A DNA stretch of 64,000 nucleotides from Taeniopygia guttata (lineage: Eukaryota > Chordata > Aves > Passeriformes > Estrildidae): assembly GCF_048771995.1 (NCBI RefSeq), contig NC_133027.1, positions 58,837,501 to 58,901,500 on the forward strand. The letters run 5' to 3'. Both the position numbers and the translations under genes were made by a program. Position 1 is the first letter of the stretch; each line of letters opens with the position of its first letter. Below are positions 10,101-25,100 of this stretch, one piece after another. Below the pieces are notes generated by a model. It did no database searches. It saw nothing but the letters and a program-made list of their open reading frames with translations, and was not told the origin of the DNA.

Positions 10101-13100
10101 GCAGTGGTCAGCATGACAGAGCACCATCTCTTCAGCAGGACTGGGAATGAGGACTTGCAGGCTGAACTTGCAGTGGAATGATTTTAGGACTGTCCTTTTT
10201 CTCTTGAGTCAACTGAATCTGAATCAATGCCAAAGTTGATACCTGTGTTGTTTATTATCCATGTTGAACCTTGGTTGAAGCTATGCAACAGCAAAAAATG
10301 ATCAGTGAGTGCTTCTTAATTTTTTTGATGCTGAAAAGTAAAATAAAGCATCAGGATCATGCTTAAGTGTGGAGCTGTTGCCCTGGAGAGCTCCGCACCA
10401 GTGGCTCCCCTGCACCTCCTGTCCTGCCCTTGCACTCTGCCAGCCCATGTGCTGAGCTCTGGCCTCACCTGTGCTGCTCAGTGGGTTTTGATAGGAACTG
10501 GTTTAGGACAGGGACTTTCTGCACTCTCACAAAGTGAGTGTTCACCTGCCAATGCTGCAGCAGCAGGGACATTACAGAGGACAGTGTGGTACCACCAGTT
10601 GCTCCATCCCAGTTAAACTTCTTGAGCTGTCAGTATTGGGGTACAGTCCCACATTTACTGTCACAGGGAAGCAGCTGCTGAGCTGTCCTTAGACCTATCT
10701 CTTCTTCCTTGGCACTCTGTGAGCTCTGCACAGTGTCCTCAGTGCAGCAACTTCTGTGCTGCCACTCACCACCAGCTGCCATGTTTGGGGAGTGGGATGC
10801 TGGTAGTGCAGTGCCAGGAATGCTGGCAGAGCAGGGAGGGAGTTGGGGGATAGAGGGCAAGCTCTCCTTCCCTAAGAGGAATTGTGCCTCTCCATGAAAC
10901 CTGTGCTTTTTAATGCTCTTTTTTTCCACTGTCAGCAGTCTTGAACTATTTGAGATTAACAGGCATGGCCTTCTGCTACTCTTACAATTGTTGTTCGAAT
11001 ACCTTTAGACACAGACGTTGTCACTATGTTTCTTGCATAGGCATGTGCATTAGTGTACTCTTTTTAAAATGTACTATTTTAAAACTCAGTTACTGTTTTT
11101 TTCCCCAAGGCACATAATGACCAGTTGATTCAAGAAGCAAACAAGAACTTTGCCAAAGAGGTAAGCTTTAGCTGATACTTATGTTAATAATCATGAGTTA
11201 CTTGCTTTTGGTAATTTTAAGTCTTTTCTTTTAACAGATTGGTCTACGTGTTATTCACATTTGTCTTCCTGAAGGCAGCACCAAAGATGAGGTAACTGAA
11301 GTAACTGAAAGAGTCTTCCTTTTTCATTTTTGTCATAAACTTTTATTTATTATTGACATTCATTATTATTTTGATTGACCTCCATTAACTCAAATTAGGT
11401 TTAGGATTGCCTTGGTTTAAATAGCAAATATTATCCCCATACTGGCAAAACTGAGAAAAAAGAGAATTAATGGGCATGTCTGCTGTTCCCTGGCAAGATG
11501 GGGCAGAATCAATAGAGTAATGTTCTGGTTTTGTGGTTGGTGTTTAACCCCATACCTGCTCAGGTATCCTGTCTCCTGCAGTTGCTCTTGTAACTGATTA
11601 TTACCCAGATTATTCAGGGAAATAAAAGATTATATGATTATATGGGGAAGGGAGGGGGGAAGGTGAGGGAGGTGATGAATTTGTCTGTTGATCTTTTAAT
11701 GTTTCAATTATGTATTAAGAAACAAAATCCCCCCTCAAATCACTAGAGGCCTGAATTCTTTACCTTGTTGAAGGTGCAGCACTTAATATCAATTATGTTT
11801 TAAATATAGAAAACCACGTGAAAATTAAACCAGTGAAGGAATGTATAGTAGAAGATGACACTTATCAGCTGGCCTCCTTGTGCTTGGCAAGTTTGATAAT
11901 CCTGCAGGCTTGTGAGTTCCGTGTACTGTTTTGTTTTTGGGTACACTTTGTTCTTAAAATGTTACTGCCTTGCAGTGTAATCTGAAGAACTGCTTCCAGA
12001 TACATTGAAAGGAATTTATTGTGAAGCTTTGTAGATTCTGGAGAGTCAGCTACCCATTTAAGAAGAGTGGGCTTTTGAAATGAAAAGCAAATACACTCTG
12101 TTGTTGGTAAATGCATTTTATCTGTTGAGTAACGCAGCAGGAAATAGGTAAAATACAGTAAATAAATTAAATGCAAGTAGTTGCAGTTAGTTTGAAGTAG
12201 TATCTTAGAAGTGGCTTAGCTGTGTATTTAAAGAGAAAGTTGGGGTAATTCTGTTATTTAAAGGAAGTTACTTCCAATAAAATTCATCATGGTTTACTTA
12301 CTCTCTTGTTTACTCACTATGAGTTTTTTAAATCTACTAAAATCCACATCTCAATGGATTCCCACCTGTGTTCCCTGGTGTGGGAAGGTGGGAGGGATTT
12401 CAGTGCCATGCAAATTTGGTTTTGCTGTCACTTCCTGTGTACAATAAATGCAAGTTAATACTATACTACTTTACCCTGCATGAGTTATTAGTAATTTAAA
12501 TGCTATGATGATGGAAAGCTGAATAAAAGTAAGATGCAATTAAAATGGAAAACTGAATTAGTTTCCCAGGAGACAGAAATACAGCTTGAAGTTTTAATTG
12601 TTCTGTAGGCCCTCAGCATTTTGTAACATATCAAAATTTTTTTTTTAAAGAAAAATGCAGATGTTTTCATGTCTATATTCATTCATCCTTTCTAGTGCAA
12701 TGTATACCAGTCCTGTTGCTGTCAAGTGCCATAGGACCTTAAGAATCAGATATGCCTGCTTTTTGCCTCAGGAGTCAGGAAACTAAAGAAGCATTTCTGT
12801 ACCAGTGATATGCTTGTGTAATCTGTATTTAGCATGAATGTAGTATGTTCTCTTGGTTCAGGGTTGCAGCTAATCTAACTCCTGCTTAATCCCCTAGTTT
12901 AATGTTGATTGCATATCATTTGGGTAATAGAGTTCAGAATTACAATGAATAGTTTACAAGAAAAGCATTTTAAAAAGGTATTGTATTAGTTGAAGGAAAA
13001 AAAAAACCTACTTAGAATTCTTTTCTGTTGGATGTTAATCCAATTCTATTAAAAAGCTTTGTGATGCTTGCACACTGGTTTTATATATAAGGTGGGAAGA

Positions 13101-16100
13101 CATGCTTGCATGACATTTTTCACCTGAAAAACTTGGCTGTGTTTGGTTCCATTGTATTCTTTCTGGTCACAAAATAGCATGGATCAGCATTATACTTTAG
13201 AGAGGAAGGAGTCAAGGGCAGGAAGTAGTCTCAGATGTCAGATATGACCTGTTATAAACCATTTGAATTTGCATCTGGTTCAGTACTTGAACTTCGTAAA
13301 CTTCTCTGCAGTGCCTTTTCCACATAACAGTTCTTCACAAGGCAATTGCCAGCTGTTAGGATCAGGGTGTTTTGAGAAGGAAAATGGGTAACCATGTATG
13401 CTGGTTTAATAAAATTAGGTTTTTCTTGTATACTTGTTCTTTCAAGTGTTACAACTTTTTGTCCCTATACTGGGACATGATCTGGTCCTGTTTTGCACTC
13501 CATATTAACTCAGGTGTTCTGCTTCTAAAACCATCTTCCGAAGCCATTACAGTGACAAACTTTTGCTGAGATTTAGAGTGGTGAAACATAAACTGCTTTT
13601 GGCAGCATAATGTCACATAATATGTGTTTACTTTGCAGGATGTTTAGAATAGAGTCAGGGTGGCTTAATTTGTTAAGCCACTGATAATAAACTGAGTAGA
13701 GCTTTTTCATTTAGAATTTACAGTAATAAGCAAGGAAAGCCAAGGTGGTCATAAAGTTATTGAAAAAAAATTACGGATTTTACCTCATTCTAATCAGATT
13801 CTCCCTTTATCTGTTGTTCTAATCTTTAATGCTTTTTATTAACTTCCTAGATTGTCAGTGAAATCTTGAGACTCAATAAGGATCCTAACGTGCAAGGCCT
13901 TGCTCTTGACCTCCCAGAAAGCTTATATAACAGTAAGGTATTAAATGCTGTGAAACCAGAGAAGGATGTGGATGGGTAAGTGGAACACTGAGAAATAATA
14001 TCAGCAGGCTGATGACTCTGTAAAATCAGTTTTCTCCTGTGCTTTTCGTTAATGGATTCCTTAGTCAATGTGTCTAGCTGTGCTATTGAGCAGTGATAAA
14101 AGATGCCTCTGAATCAATGAGAAGTCTTTTGCTGAAGTAGTTTTGGTAATTATCTTTTTTTTTTTTTTTTTACATAATGTATATTCAGGGCATAGTCCTT
14201 TCAAAGAAATAAAAAATGAAATCTTGATTTACTGGTGATCCTTAAGGTATTTCAGTACTTCAATAATACAAGTGGTAGTCACAAAGTACTGAATTTTCAC
14301 AAGAAGGATTGATGGAAAGATTGCAGAGAAGATTTTAACTTCCCTACAGCACTCTCTTGTGGTGAGAGAGTAAGCTATAATAGTTTGGACCTATTAGCAC
14401 AGATTTGCAATCAGTGTTGAGCTGTACTACTCTCTGAAGAGACCACTGGTGTAATTTAGGCTTGTGAGTTATCATTTTGCTGCTCTTGTAGCATTCCTGC
14501 TCTTAACTGCAGGCTATTACCAATTTTTTATCCCACTCTCTCTCTCTTTTTTTTTTTTTTAATCTAAAAATCCTTCAAAAACCTTTCCATTATGTGGAGT
14601 ACTGGATGTCAGAGAATGGAAAATTTGGGGCATCCTTCTGTATGAGAGAGAATGGAGTGCAGTGTGGTGGCACCTGAGTTGCCCCCTCCTGAGGCAGCTT
14701 GGCTCTGGCAGCACTGGTCTGCTCTCACTGCAGCCACTGAAGTGTTTGTGCCCAATATGCTGTGGGTAGCCTGGGGTGACAAGTAAAGAGCTGCCTGTGT
14801 ATAATGGGATTGTGTTACTCATTCTAACTCAGATCCCTTTCCTGGCCTCTCTTGAGGCTCAGTGTCTAACTGAGGTGTGGGATGATACAAATTAGCTACA
14901 GTACATGACTATCAAAGGATTTGCTTTTGTGAGAGATGTTTGCTCTTGGGATTTAGCTCTTAGCCATGTTACAAGCATTGCTGGGGATTTATGCTACACA
15001 ATTTTTTGTTGTTGTTGTTGTTGTTAAATTGCCATATTTTTCCACTGCAGATTATCCAGTGTAAACCTAGGACGTTTGGTACACGGTGATGTCCGTGACT
15101 GTCTAGTTCCTCCTACAGTGTGTGCTGTGATGGAGCTTCTTGAAGATATAGGTGAGCCCTTCTATCACAATCATTACATTAATGTTACCCTATTTTATTC
15201 AGTTTTAATCCTGGCTGGGAGCCAAATATAAAACCTCGTCGTGTTTTCTATTTTGCGTTGCTTTCCCAGCTGACATGTATTTGTCTCCTGTTACCGAGGA
15301 GGAGTCCTCCTGCTCAGTGACATCTGAATGTTGTCTTTGTAGAAACAGGTCTCAGGCCAACAGATTTTGGATATTAGGCAGGGTTTATCTGCCATCAGCA
15401 GGTTTAATTTCACTGAAAACACACAAGACATGTGAGTCTCCCAAACAGAAAATACAGGCATCACTTGGGGATTTCACTGGATTTATCTGATTAGCATGAG
15501 GAGTTGGAGAAACCCAGGTTTGCCTGTAAATTGCTGCTGAGCAAATCCTTTGGTTTGGATTGTGCTATGTCAGTGCTGACACCGAAATGGCAGATTTAAA
15601 CAAACAGGTTTACTGTATGTGAAGACACTGTTGGTTTAAGGCAGTGTTTCAGAAGTTGTCTCTCTTACAGTGATTCATAATTGTTGAAGTAAGGATTTCT
15701 GTAGCAGAACTGTAAATAGGAGGTTAAATGTACTTAGTAACAAACATGAGTGAAAGGATTTGTGCAAAATACCAGAAAGCCAGAAGAACAGTATTTGCCT
15801 ACTAGAATTTAGAGAGTCACCAGGAAACTCCTTAAGACCTTTGGTTGTTATCACTGTATGGGCTCCAGAAGTGCCAGCTGTGCTGGCACAGCTGCTGCGG
15901 TTGTGCAGGCACACGGCGCTGTCCTGTTCTGAGCCCCTTTGCAGCCCCTTCTGCAGTGCTGCAGCCGTGGGTGGCCTGGGGGGAGCTCCATGTAGCTGCT
16001 GGTGCTTGTGCCCTGTGCTGGGGGTGGCTGAGTGACTTCCCTTGTGTCGCACAGGTGGGAAGAAGGTACTGCTGGTGGGAGTGCGTGGGGCAGAGGGTGC

Positions 16101-19100
16101 TGCCCTGCAGAGCGTGCTGCAGCGCCAGGGAGCCGCCGTCCTCAGCTGCCACTGGGAAGCCCCACAGCTGCAGAGTGAGGTGAGCACTCTTCCGTCTGCC
16201 TGGGCTTATCCTGCATCTCCACTACCTGCTTATCCCTGTCAGCTGTCCACCTGATAATCCTGCCCTTAGCTGCTGTTCCCAAGAGGGAGACTCCTCCTTG
16301 CAGGCACAGGTGGCACTGGGGCTGCTGGTAGCCAGTGTGGATTAGGGCCTTTTCTCCTTCCTGCTTGCTCAGAAGTGGTGTAGCACTGGCCTCTAGTAGA
16401 ATATGACATGTAACAGCAGCTGCTTTAACTTCATTATTTTACACCAAGGCCTGTGAGTGAAGGAATCCAACAAACAAATGTTTTAGCTCTCCCTTTTGCT
16501 TTCTCTGCAATGGAAATGTCCTCTTTTTTTCTTGTCCTCTGATACAGTCATCTGCATAAAATTACTTGCACTGGATTTGTGTCCTAAAGGTTTGCAAGTG
16601 TTGCTGCTCTTGGGACAGAGAAATCCCCAATCTTTATCTTTGAAGAGAACCATAAAAGGATTCAAAGAAATTCAGGAGCCTTAAACCAAAGGATTTGCGT
16701 GGTCTCTGGCTGCTTTTTGCAGAGCTTTGGGACACAACTTAGAAGTTGATATGACTTCCTCTGAAACTTAAAAGTTCGTTCCTTATTCCCAGATTTCACA
16801 GAATACTCCAGCTGGGGTTGCACTGTCGTGGGGGCATGTGCAGCAGGGTCCAGGCTCGGTGGCTCGGTGCTGGGGACAGCTCTTGTGTTGGACAGTCCAT
16901 GTGTGCCACAGGGTGGCAGCCAAGGCAAAACGATGGCGTCCAGCCTCCGGGCTTTGGAGGCGCAGACAAGAGAAGGAAACAAATTCGAGCAGCTGTGATA
17001 GAAAGTTCTCTGGCAAACCCGTGTTTTCACAGCTGTGGATGTTTTTGCCAGGCTTGTCTCAGCTCTGGGCTTTTAAGTGACTGACAGCACTTAGGAAGCA
17101 TATGGCTCTCTGGGAGATGGAGTGCTGTGAACTTGATCCTTGCCATGTCTCATTCCTCAGCTATTTCTCATTGCTTGGGGTTGTGCTAGAGGACTGCTCT
17201 GGGCTGGATGGGGTGGGTGACAGGGTGGCCAGAGGTGTTTCCACTGGTTCACAGCAAAAAATCTGGATTGGGCCCAGAGCTGCTTGTGCAGTGCTGTCAA
17301 TAGCTGGAGAGAATTCTGTTTCCTTCCATCCAGATGCTTTCCCATAATCATGCTTTGCTTTTTGGCATTCCCCATAGCTTACCTCTTGGAGCAGGCCTCT
17401 GATGGGAAACAGAATGGGAAGCGTAAGTTTGAGGCTTTGTGCACTTCAGTCTTCCCAGGTTTACTTTAACTTTTGGCAGTAAAAGAGTTTGTACTTTGTT
17501 GTGGGACTAATCAGCAGAGCCCAGGGGAAACCTACCTTCCACTTCATCACCTGTGAGCCTGGAGCAGCATGTCACCAGTAATCCCAGAGCTGTGCTGAAC
17601 CTGTCTGGATGTCACTCTGATAGTTAAGTCTAGTTCCTTGATAAAATCTAAAGCATGCAGGGAAAACTATCCTGTTTCATATTCCCAGAAGCTGGAGAGT
17701 CAGAAACTGAGCACAAGTTTCTAAACAAACAACGAAGTGCTGTGGCAACCTGTGTTTGAACGACAACATTGTTAGATAACATGATTGTAGAATTTGTATT
17801 CTTCTGTTTGTTTAAAATGCTGATTATGAAAAACAGCTTTAATGTTCACCTGGTTTCTTCTCTTTTTTTTTCTTGTTATTTGAATTTCAAGTAAGAAAAT
17901 TTGATAGTTGATGTTTAAGTTTTTCAAAGACCTGAAAGAATCAATTCATGTTTTGTTTTTCCTGTACCGTACACTAACTTTTCCTTTCTCTGAATAGGAC
18001 ACCCTCTACAGTGGCAGTTTGTGTTGTTCGGAAGTACAACCCGTGGTAGCATTATCACTTCACTTAGGAAGTGAGGGATAAACTTACGAAAAGTATGATT
18101 TTTCACTAAAATGCATTTGTTTTGCAATATATAAGAGGAAAGGAAAATTTTGTCTTAAGGGTAGGGGCATGTTATTTGTTATAATTCTTTGGCCAGGCCT
18201 ATTTGCGTTGAAGTACTAACCCTGACCTTAACCATGTAATGCCTTTCTTAAGTTGTTAGTACATTACCTTAGACTAACTCTGCTAATTTGCTCTTCTTTT
18301 TAAAACGGACAGCATAACAACAAGTGTTTCCTTTAGAAATTATTTTAATTTAAATGAGTTTGTAGGTTTTTTTGGATAAGGTTTGGTATTGCTATGGGCT
18401 TGTTACTGCTTCTTTCACTTGTGCACTTTTACAAAAATATTTTGAAAATGATCAAGAGGAAATATGTTTTAATCCACCTTAGGAAAAGTTTAAAAATATA
18501 GGGGTAGCTCTCCTTACAAACAGCATAATGCCATCTACCATCTGACTTAGTGTGCTCCTTTAGAGCAAGTCTATTCTGTCTTATGGCAGGAAAAAGGAAT
18601 TAAAATAAATAATGGTATATTTTCATTTCATTGCTTTGGTCTGAAATAACGGGTACAGTCTCAATGTTCAAAATGGAGCAGATTATTAATATTTCTTTTT
18701 GTTCCATTTTGGGTTTGCTTGCCTTCAATTGTCACAGCACAGCTGAGCTATGTCCTTCAGAACTGTTGAGCTTCCTGGGTTTTTAAATAATTCACAAATG
18801 CAAGAAAGCATTTTAGAAGGTTCTGGCGCATCTGTGCAAAGTTGTCAGGAAGAAACATTGTTCTTTTTGCGTTGATATGTTCAATGTAAAAGAATTTACA
18901 AAGTGAGAGATAAAGACGCAAGCATCTTACAGGAAATACTTAAGATGTTATCATTTTGTTGAGCTTTGTGTAGATAGCTCTTCAAAGCACATTCACTGCC
19001 TGAAGAATGACCTAGTAACATACTTTTAGGGACATCTCCCCTGTCATTTTAAAGTAGGTTCAGTATTAAAAGTCAGTTCAGTATTACAGGTGAAGAATGG

Positions 19101-22100
19101 GAGCTGATGTGTTTAATCCTTTATTATATCAGAATTATACTTCCTACTTTGAAAGAAGGTTGTCAAGTGGATTCATATTGAAAAAAATTGATTATTTTCT
19201 TGTCAAAACATGAGTGATACTTAGTACCTCTAAGAAAACAGAATTTTACTTCAGTCATCTGAATTCAGTCAGTCATTATTTCAGCACGTCATCTTTAATG
19301 TAGTCTGTGTGTGAACCACGTCATGCCTTTTTAAGAGAGCTGCTATCATACAATTTTATTGTAAAAGAAGTGAGCTTTGGTCTGTCTAGGTATAATTAGG
19401 AATAGAGAAGTTGTTTGCAAAAACAAGGTTAGGAAGTATGAGAGTGGTTCAGCTGGAGTGCTGAATAGGAGTTTCTTTTTCAGGTTGAAAAAGAACTTCT
19501 TTTGGCCACAGTGTGCTTTTCCTTAGAGCCAACACTTGAGTTTCAAACTCTTCGACATCTCTTAGCTATTCACTCTCCTAGTCTCGCTTTCTTGGTAAGA
19601 CCAAGGATCTTGTTATGGGCAGAAAAATACATTTTGTATTGTAAGCATGAAAGAGGAGGAGACCAGGCACACAGATCCCATAAGAGGAGAGGAGAGGGAA
19701 GGTGCATGAGTGTTTCTGATGATGATGATGCCATTCTACGTCAACATCTTATGTACATCATCTCTATTCTTTGCAATTTTGAGATGTATCCCCTGTCTGT
19801 AAGCTAGAGGAGCAGTTGCTAAAGCATGGATCATAGGGACAGGCTTGAGCCCACAGCAGAGGTGTGGGCTTGGTTTTCACATGCACTGTGTAGGGCAAGT
19901 GTGTTCAGGGTGATGTGGCAGGGAAAGCTGGAAGAAACTGTGTAATTAGTACATGCCTTGGTGGAAAAGGTACCTGAAACTAGTCATAGACTTTTTCAAG
20001 ATTTCAGATTTCAGATTTTCAAGATTTTCAAGATTTCAGAACGTAACTAGAATTGCTGTGGTTAAAGTGGAACCTGATCTGCAAACTGATGTGCAAAGAG
20101 ACTTTTTTCATAAAGAGAGTTGTGAAAAAACTTTTAATCAGATTCCTACTCCTCATCGCATCTCTTCAATTTTATATGGCCTAGCTTCATACCCAGGACT
20201 CTGAGGGTTTATATTTCAATTTTTAATTTTAATTTTTATTTTAGTTGATCATGCATTTAAAAATGACTTTTGCAGCAGTCCATTTTAACTATGGGAAAAT
20301 GAAAATTGTATACGGACTTCACAGCAAAATGGAGTTTCAGTGATCTGTAATATACAGCTACTTTGTGCCATTATCATTTAATACTTGGCTGGAAAGTCTG
20401 TATTGTTGTTTTAACATTTGGTGTTCTGTCTTGGGAATGGGTGGTGCTTCTTAATCTGCTTCAACTTAAATCTTGGTGGAGGGGATCATATTTTGTTATG
20501 AGGTAAGGTTATTTAGATTATTTATTGGCACGGCTCTTCCCAACTGAAAAAATATTTACCGGTGAGAAGGCAGGATACTACTGGAGTATTGGCTTACTTT
20601 GTCTCCAGCCAGTTGCCTAGTACATTAGGGAGGGTTTGGCCTGCTGCTTGTCATTCCTTCCTCTAGCCAGCCTGATGGAATGGAGCCTGGCTGTCCAGGA
20701 AGTATGAGGCAGGCAGCCACATGTTCTCCCTCATGGGTATCTCCTTGACCTTCTGGCTATGGCTGCCTATAACATCTGGTTCCTGTCAGATGTGTCCTCT
20801 GTGTCCTCTGTCCAGGGACTGCGATGCATTTGCTGAGGGAGGCTAATTGTGATTATTTCATAGGACTTTCCCATCTCTCACGTCCATGATCGGTTTCTGA
20901 TGTGGGAGTTGACCCTGAACATGCATGCCAAGGCTTGCTTCTTGCTTTATTGATTAAACAGGCAAACAAAAGGGTAGATTATGTCAAGAGAGAAAAATCT
21001 AAAAGCAAAGGAGGCATGGGCACAATTTCTTGCAAGTGAAACTAAAATTCTCTGATAGAGATCACATAAATCTCTTCCAAGGATACCCAAAATTCTGTAC
21101 GCAAATATTTTGCTTTCAGTGGGCTTGCTCTCCCAGTTTCTGGATATACTTTTTAGAAATACTCACAGGGGAAAAAAGTTCTCTAAAATGTTTGTGTAAC
21201 ATGTATTTTATTGACTCTGCAGGAACTTTTTCAATAGTTGCACATAAAATATTGTTTTCTTTGTGAAATAAGGGAAAGGAAATCACACTGGGGAAGGCTT
21301 TGAGAAATCAGTGTGTCTTGAACCTGTGGTACAACTCTTTGCTGCCATGTGATGCAACGTTTTTCATGGAGGAGGTAGGGCAGGGCAATGAGATGAAAGG
21401 TCCAGCTGGTTTTCTGCTAAAATTTATGAGTATGTGTGATGTTAGCTATCTGAACCACTGTTAATGTTGGCTACAAAAATAATTGTGTTCAGCTGTTAAG
21501 AACATTTTTCAACATTAGGGTCGGTAGTCATAGAGATGGATATTTGGTTCCATCGGTTGTTTTCTGACATTACTACTACATTGAATCAATTCTGTCATAA
21601 GTATGTTGGCTGAACATTCATCAGAATTATTACTTGTTGCATACAGCTCTCAACTTGTTCATCAACTCACGATGCTAAGCGGTGTGCAAAGCTCTTAGTC
21701 CTTGTCCCAGAGGCTTTGCATGGAAAGGCATCTTGACTTACAGTATATGATTTATAACTGCTAGAATATGAATTCTTTTTTTTCCTTGCAAAAAAAGGGC
21801 TATGATCATGTAACTGAGAAAAATCACTGGTTTTCTCTGTGCTGATGTTGATTGTTACAGAAGAGATTTCCTTCTTTTGCAGGGTAAAGTGTACCTTCAG
21901 CATGGTATTCTTGGTACATGAGGCATTGCAGCATCTTTTTATCCAGATTTCCTTGCAGATTTCTCAGTATCATTTGACCTGACACATTATGACTTATGTG
22001 GCCTTCTAGGAGTGGCATGTAAGCTGATATTTGCACCAGACTCAGGAGTGTGACCAATTTGAATAAGGCTGAATGGCTGTGCACAGGCAATCACAGGAGT

Positions 22101-25100
22101 GTTGCTGGACACATGACTGAAGCCTGAATCAGCTCATTACATTAATCATTTGTCAAGCAAGTAAATCTTCTCCCACACTTCTGGCTTTGTTTCCACATGT
22201 GGACCTCTAGGGAGGGTTAGGCCATCCTTGGGTACTCTGAGGGGAAGATGGAGTTTTTTTAGTTTTCTGCCTTTTCCGCAGCAGTTACGTTCTTCTCCCC
22301 TCCTGGATGCTCAGCTGTGCCAAAAACCTGCTATCCTGACAAGATTTGTAGCTGTTCTTTCTTGGCAAGAGTGTTGGGCAGGGTTGTGTCAGAGCACTTT
22401 TGGCCAAAAAAGAAGCTGGAACTCTTGTCAGTCACAAATAAATTTGTGGAGCAGCTCACTGAGTTTGTGACACTTGGAATTAATTTGCATTTATCCAAAA
22501 TATTACCAAAACTGTTGTATTTCTGAAATAATTTTTGCAGTCCGGCTTGAGGCAATGCTATGTGTGTTTTGCTTTTTTAGTGTATCGTAATACATCTGCC
22601 TCTGTTGCTGTCCATTATCTCAGATGCTTCTAATAACTGGTAAAGGATCCTTTTTCAGAGGAAATGGGGAAAGAAGGGCACTTGGGTCTTTGATTATAAG
22701 AATTTTTGTAGTAACCATTTTTGCTCCAACATCTACCAGGTTGAGCTAAATCGGAGGCAGTGATTAGCAAGCATGAACTGAGAAGGAAAAAAGTGCTTTA
22801 ATTGGTATTCAAAGGCAGTGATCTTCGCAGAAGGGGTCATTCTGCATTCCTGTCAGCTGGCCTGGTTTTCTACTGTCAGACAATTTCAACCCTTCTTTTT
22901 CTTAAGTTACTCTAAGTTATTTTGGAGTTTAGGACAATGATAGAACTTTTTTTTTGGAAGGATATAATCTCCATTAAATATCGATACTTACTTTGACCTC
23001 ACTCACCTGATCTCACAATTTGTTTACCTAACTTAATTTTAAATGCTATTCTTAAGTTTCGTGGCAGGTAAGAATCAAACTATCACTTTGGACAGTTTGG
23101 ATCAGTTTTTGTTCTTGTCTGTAAAAGCTTTGCTCAAAAGGCTATTGCTGTATAAGTGAATGTTTTTAAGATGCATATCCAAGTACGTATTTCTAAGATG
23201 AAATGCTTGTTTTGTTTCTGGGGGTGTTTTGGGCCGTGCCTAGCTCCGTCATGCAGACGCGGTGGTGTTCGGCACTACGAAACCCGACAATGTTCCTGTG
23301 AGCTGGATAAAGCCTGGGGCCACCGTTATCAACTGTGCTCATGATCCTCTGTCAGGTAAGAGGTGATAAAAGGAAATGCTTCTTGCAAGTGATGTACAGT
23401 GAGCCTTTGAGATGTGTGTGGCATCTCAGTGAAAACACGGTGTGGTTAAAAGCTGCTTCTCTGGGAGAGCCTTTAAAGGTGTGTGTACAGGGCATGTGAG
23501 AAAACCTAATTGCATGGGTTTTAAACTAGAGATATTCCCTAAGGGCAAATGAAGCAGATACTCCATACAGAGCTAATGCAAGATCAGGCTCATAATAAAG
23601 CAGCTGCTGTTCCCATGCAAAGAATGGCCTCAGCAATAGATTTCTTTCCTTGTCTTTCATGCTATACTTTTGACTTGAACAGACACTGCAGGTGTGGAGA
23701 TCTGGGTTATTACTCACTTGATTGTCTGATGACATTTGGACATTCATTGTCTACCTCCCAAAGCACATCTCTGATCCTACTGAGGATCTCAAGGATGGGT
23801 ACCAAGCCTTTTCCCTTACTGATGCTGCACAAGTTGTCCAAAAATAATACATGTTTTCTTTTTCCTGGACTAGTGACTAGGAGACTCCTTGCATCTCTAA
23901 TGCCCATTTATTTCCCCTAGGGATTTTTGGATATAATTGTTAAGTATCTGTAGGGCAGGGCTTGGCACACAGGTATCTTCAGCGGGTACCCTGCCTACTA
24001 GTATGACACATCCTTACATGAAGGAGGAATGGGGGAGAAAGGGAAAGGAACAGAGAAGAGAGGGAGTGGTGCTTCAGCAGTCATACCTATAAATAAACAA
24101 GTTAAAACGGATCTTTCCTCCTTATTTTAATCTTGAAGGTAGAAACCTTTTATATGACAGACTTGGGGTGGTTCTGACAGGGTGGGATCAGCCAGTCTGT
24201 GCAGCCTGAGTGGGCACCAGGAATCACTGGACTCTCCCAGCACTGTGTGCTCCCTAATGCAAGCCCCACTTTCAGACACCTAATTCTCTCAGAAGTGAGT
24301 CTGAGCCTTCACAGACCTAAAAATTACACAGTATAACTGCATGCTACATCTTAAGACTTAAATTCTTCATGCCTTAGTTACTCTAAAGAACTATAGATAA
24401 TACTAGTGTTTCCCTTCTCTGAAAGAGTGTTGTTAGAAAAACTGCACTGCATACCTCAGAAACATTCATTCCTAATGCAGGAAATGTAAGCTTTGGCATA
24501 AGCATATACATTTATTTGCATTTTTCAAGTTGTTAGCAGTGCGCCCTGTTGAGTACTGCATTATTTTTGAAAGACAGCATGAGATTTTAGCAATATAATT
24601 TAACTAGAATTCATCTACCGCATGTCTATCTGTCTTTATGTTATACTTTTGAGGTTGTCAGAGCCTTGGAGAAACTCTGAAATTACAGCAGAAACGCATT
24701 TTACCAGCTATAAAAATGTTGGTTTCAAGGCTTACTAGAGAGGTACATGAAACACAGGTGTCTGACAGAAAGAACACACTTAGTTTAGTTCCAAGATGTT
24801 TGTGGAATAATTGTGGCCTTGGAGAAACAACTGAATTTTATAGATGTCTCTTGACTTCCATGGAATCTGGCTGAGGTGCTTGGAGATTGTTCTGGATTTT
24901 TTCTTGCTTTAGAAATGTCCGACTTAACATCTGTGGGGTCACAGGAGCTAAATGAAACCTGAAAACAATAATGGTCACGAAGTAACTTTTGTTCTTGCTA
25001 GATAGTGGCTAGATTTCCAACTTGCGTGGGTGTATATGTTGTCTAACACACTTGCATGTTTTAAAAGCACTCAGAATTTGCAAGGATGTAGCTGAATTGG

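Noticed and set aside
10359..10929. Frames of 60-100 codons on both strands in intron 2
   Set aside because: Composition is simple, no domain is recognisable, and coding frames on both strands at once suggest chance.
15675..16187. Minus-strand frame of 170 codons across intron 6 and exon 7
   Set aside because: It is antisense to a confirmed exon in a GC-rich block and shows no protein similarity.
16180..16254. Read-through of MTHFD1L exon 7 into intron 7 giving a short alternative C-terminus
   Set aside because: The donor gtgagc is good and exon 8 joins in phase; there is no poly(A) signal close after the stop.
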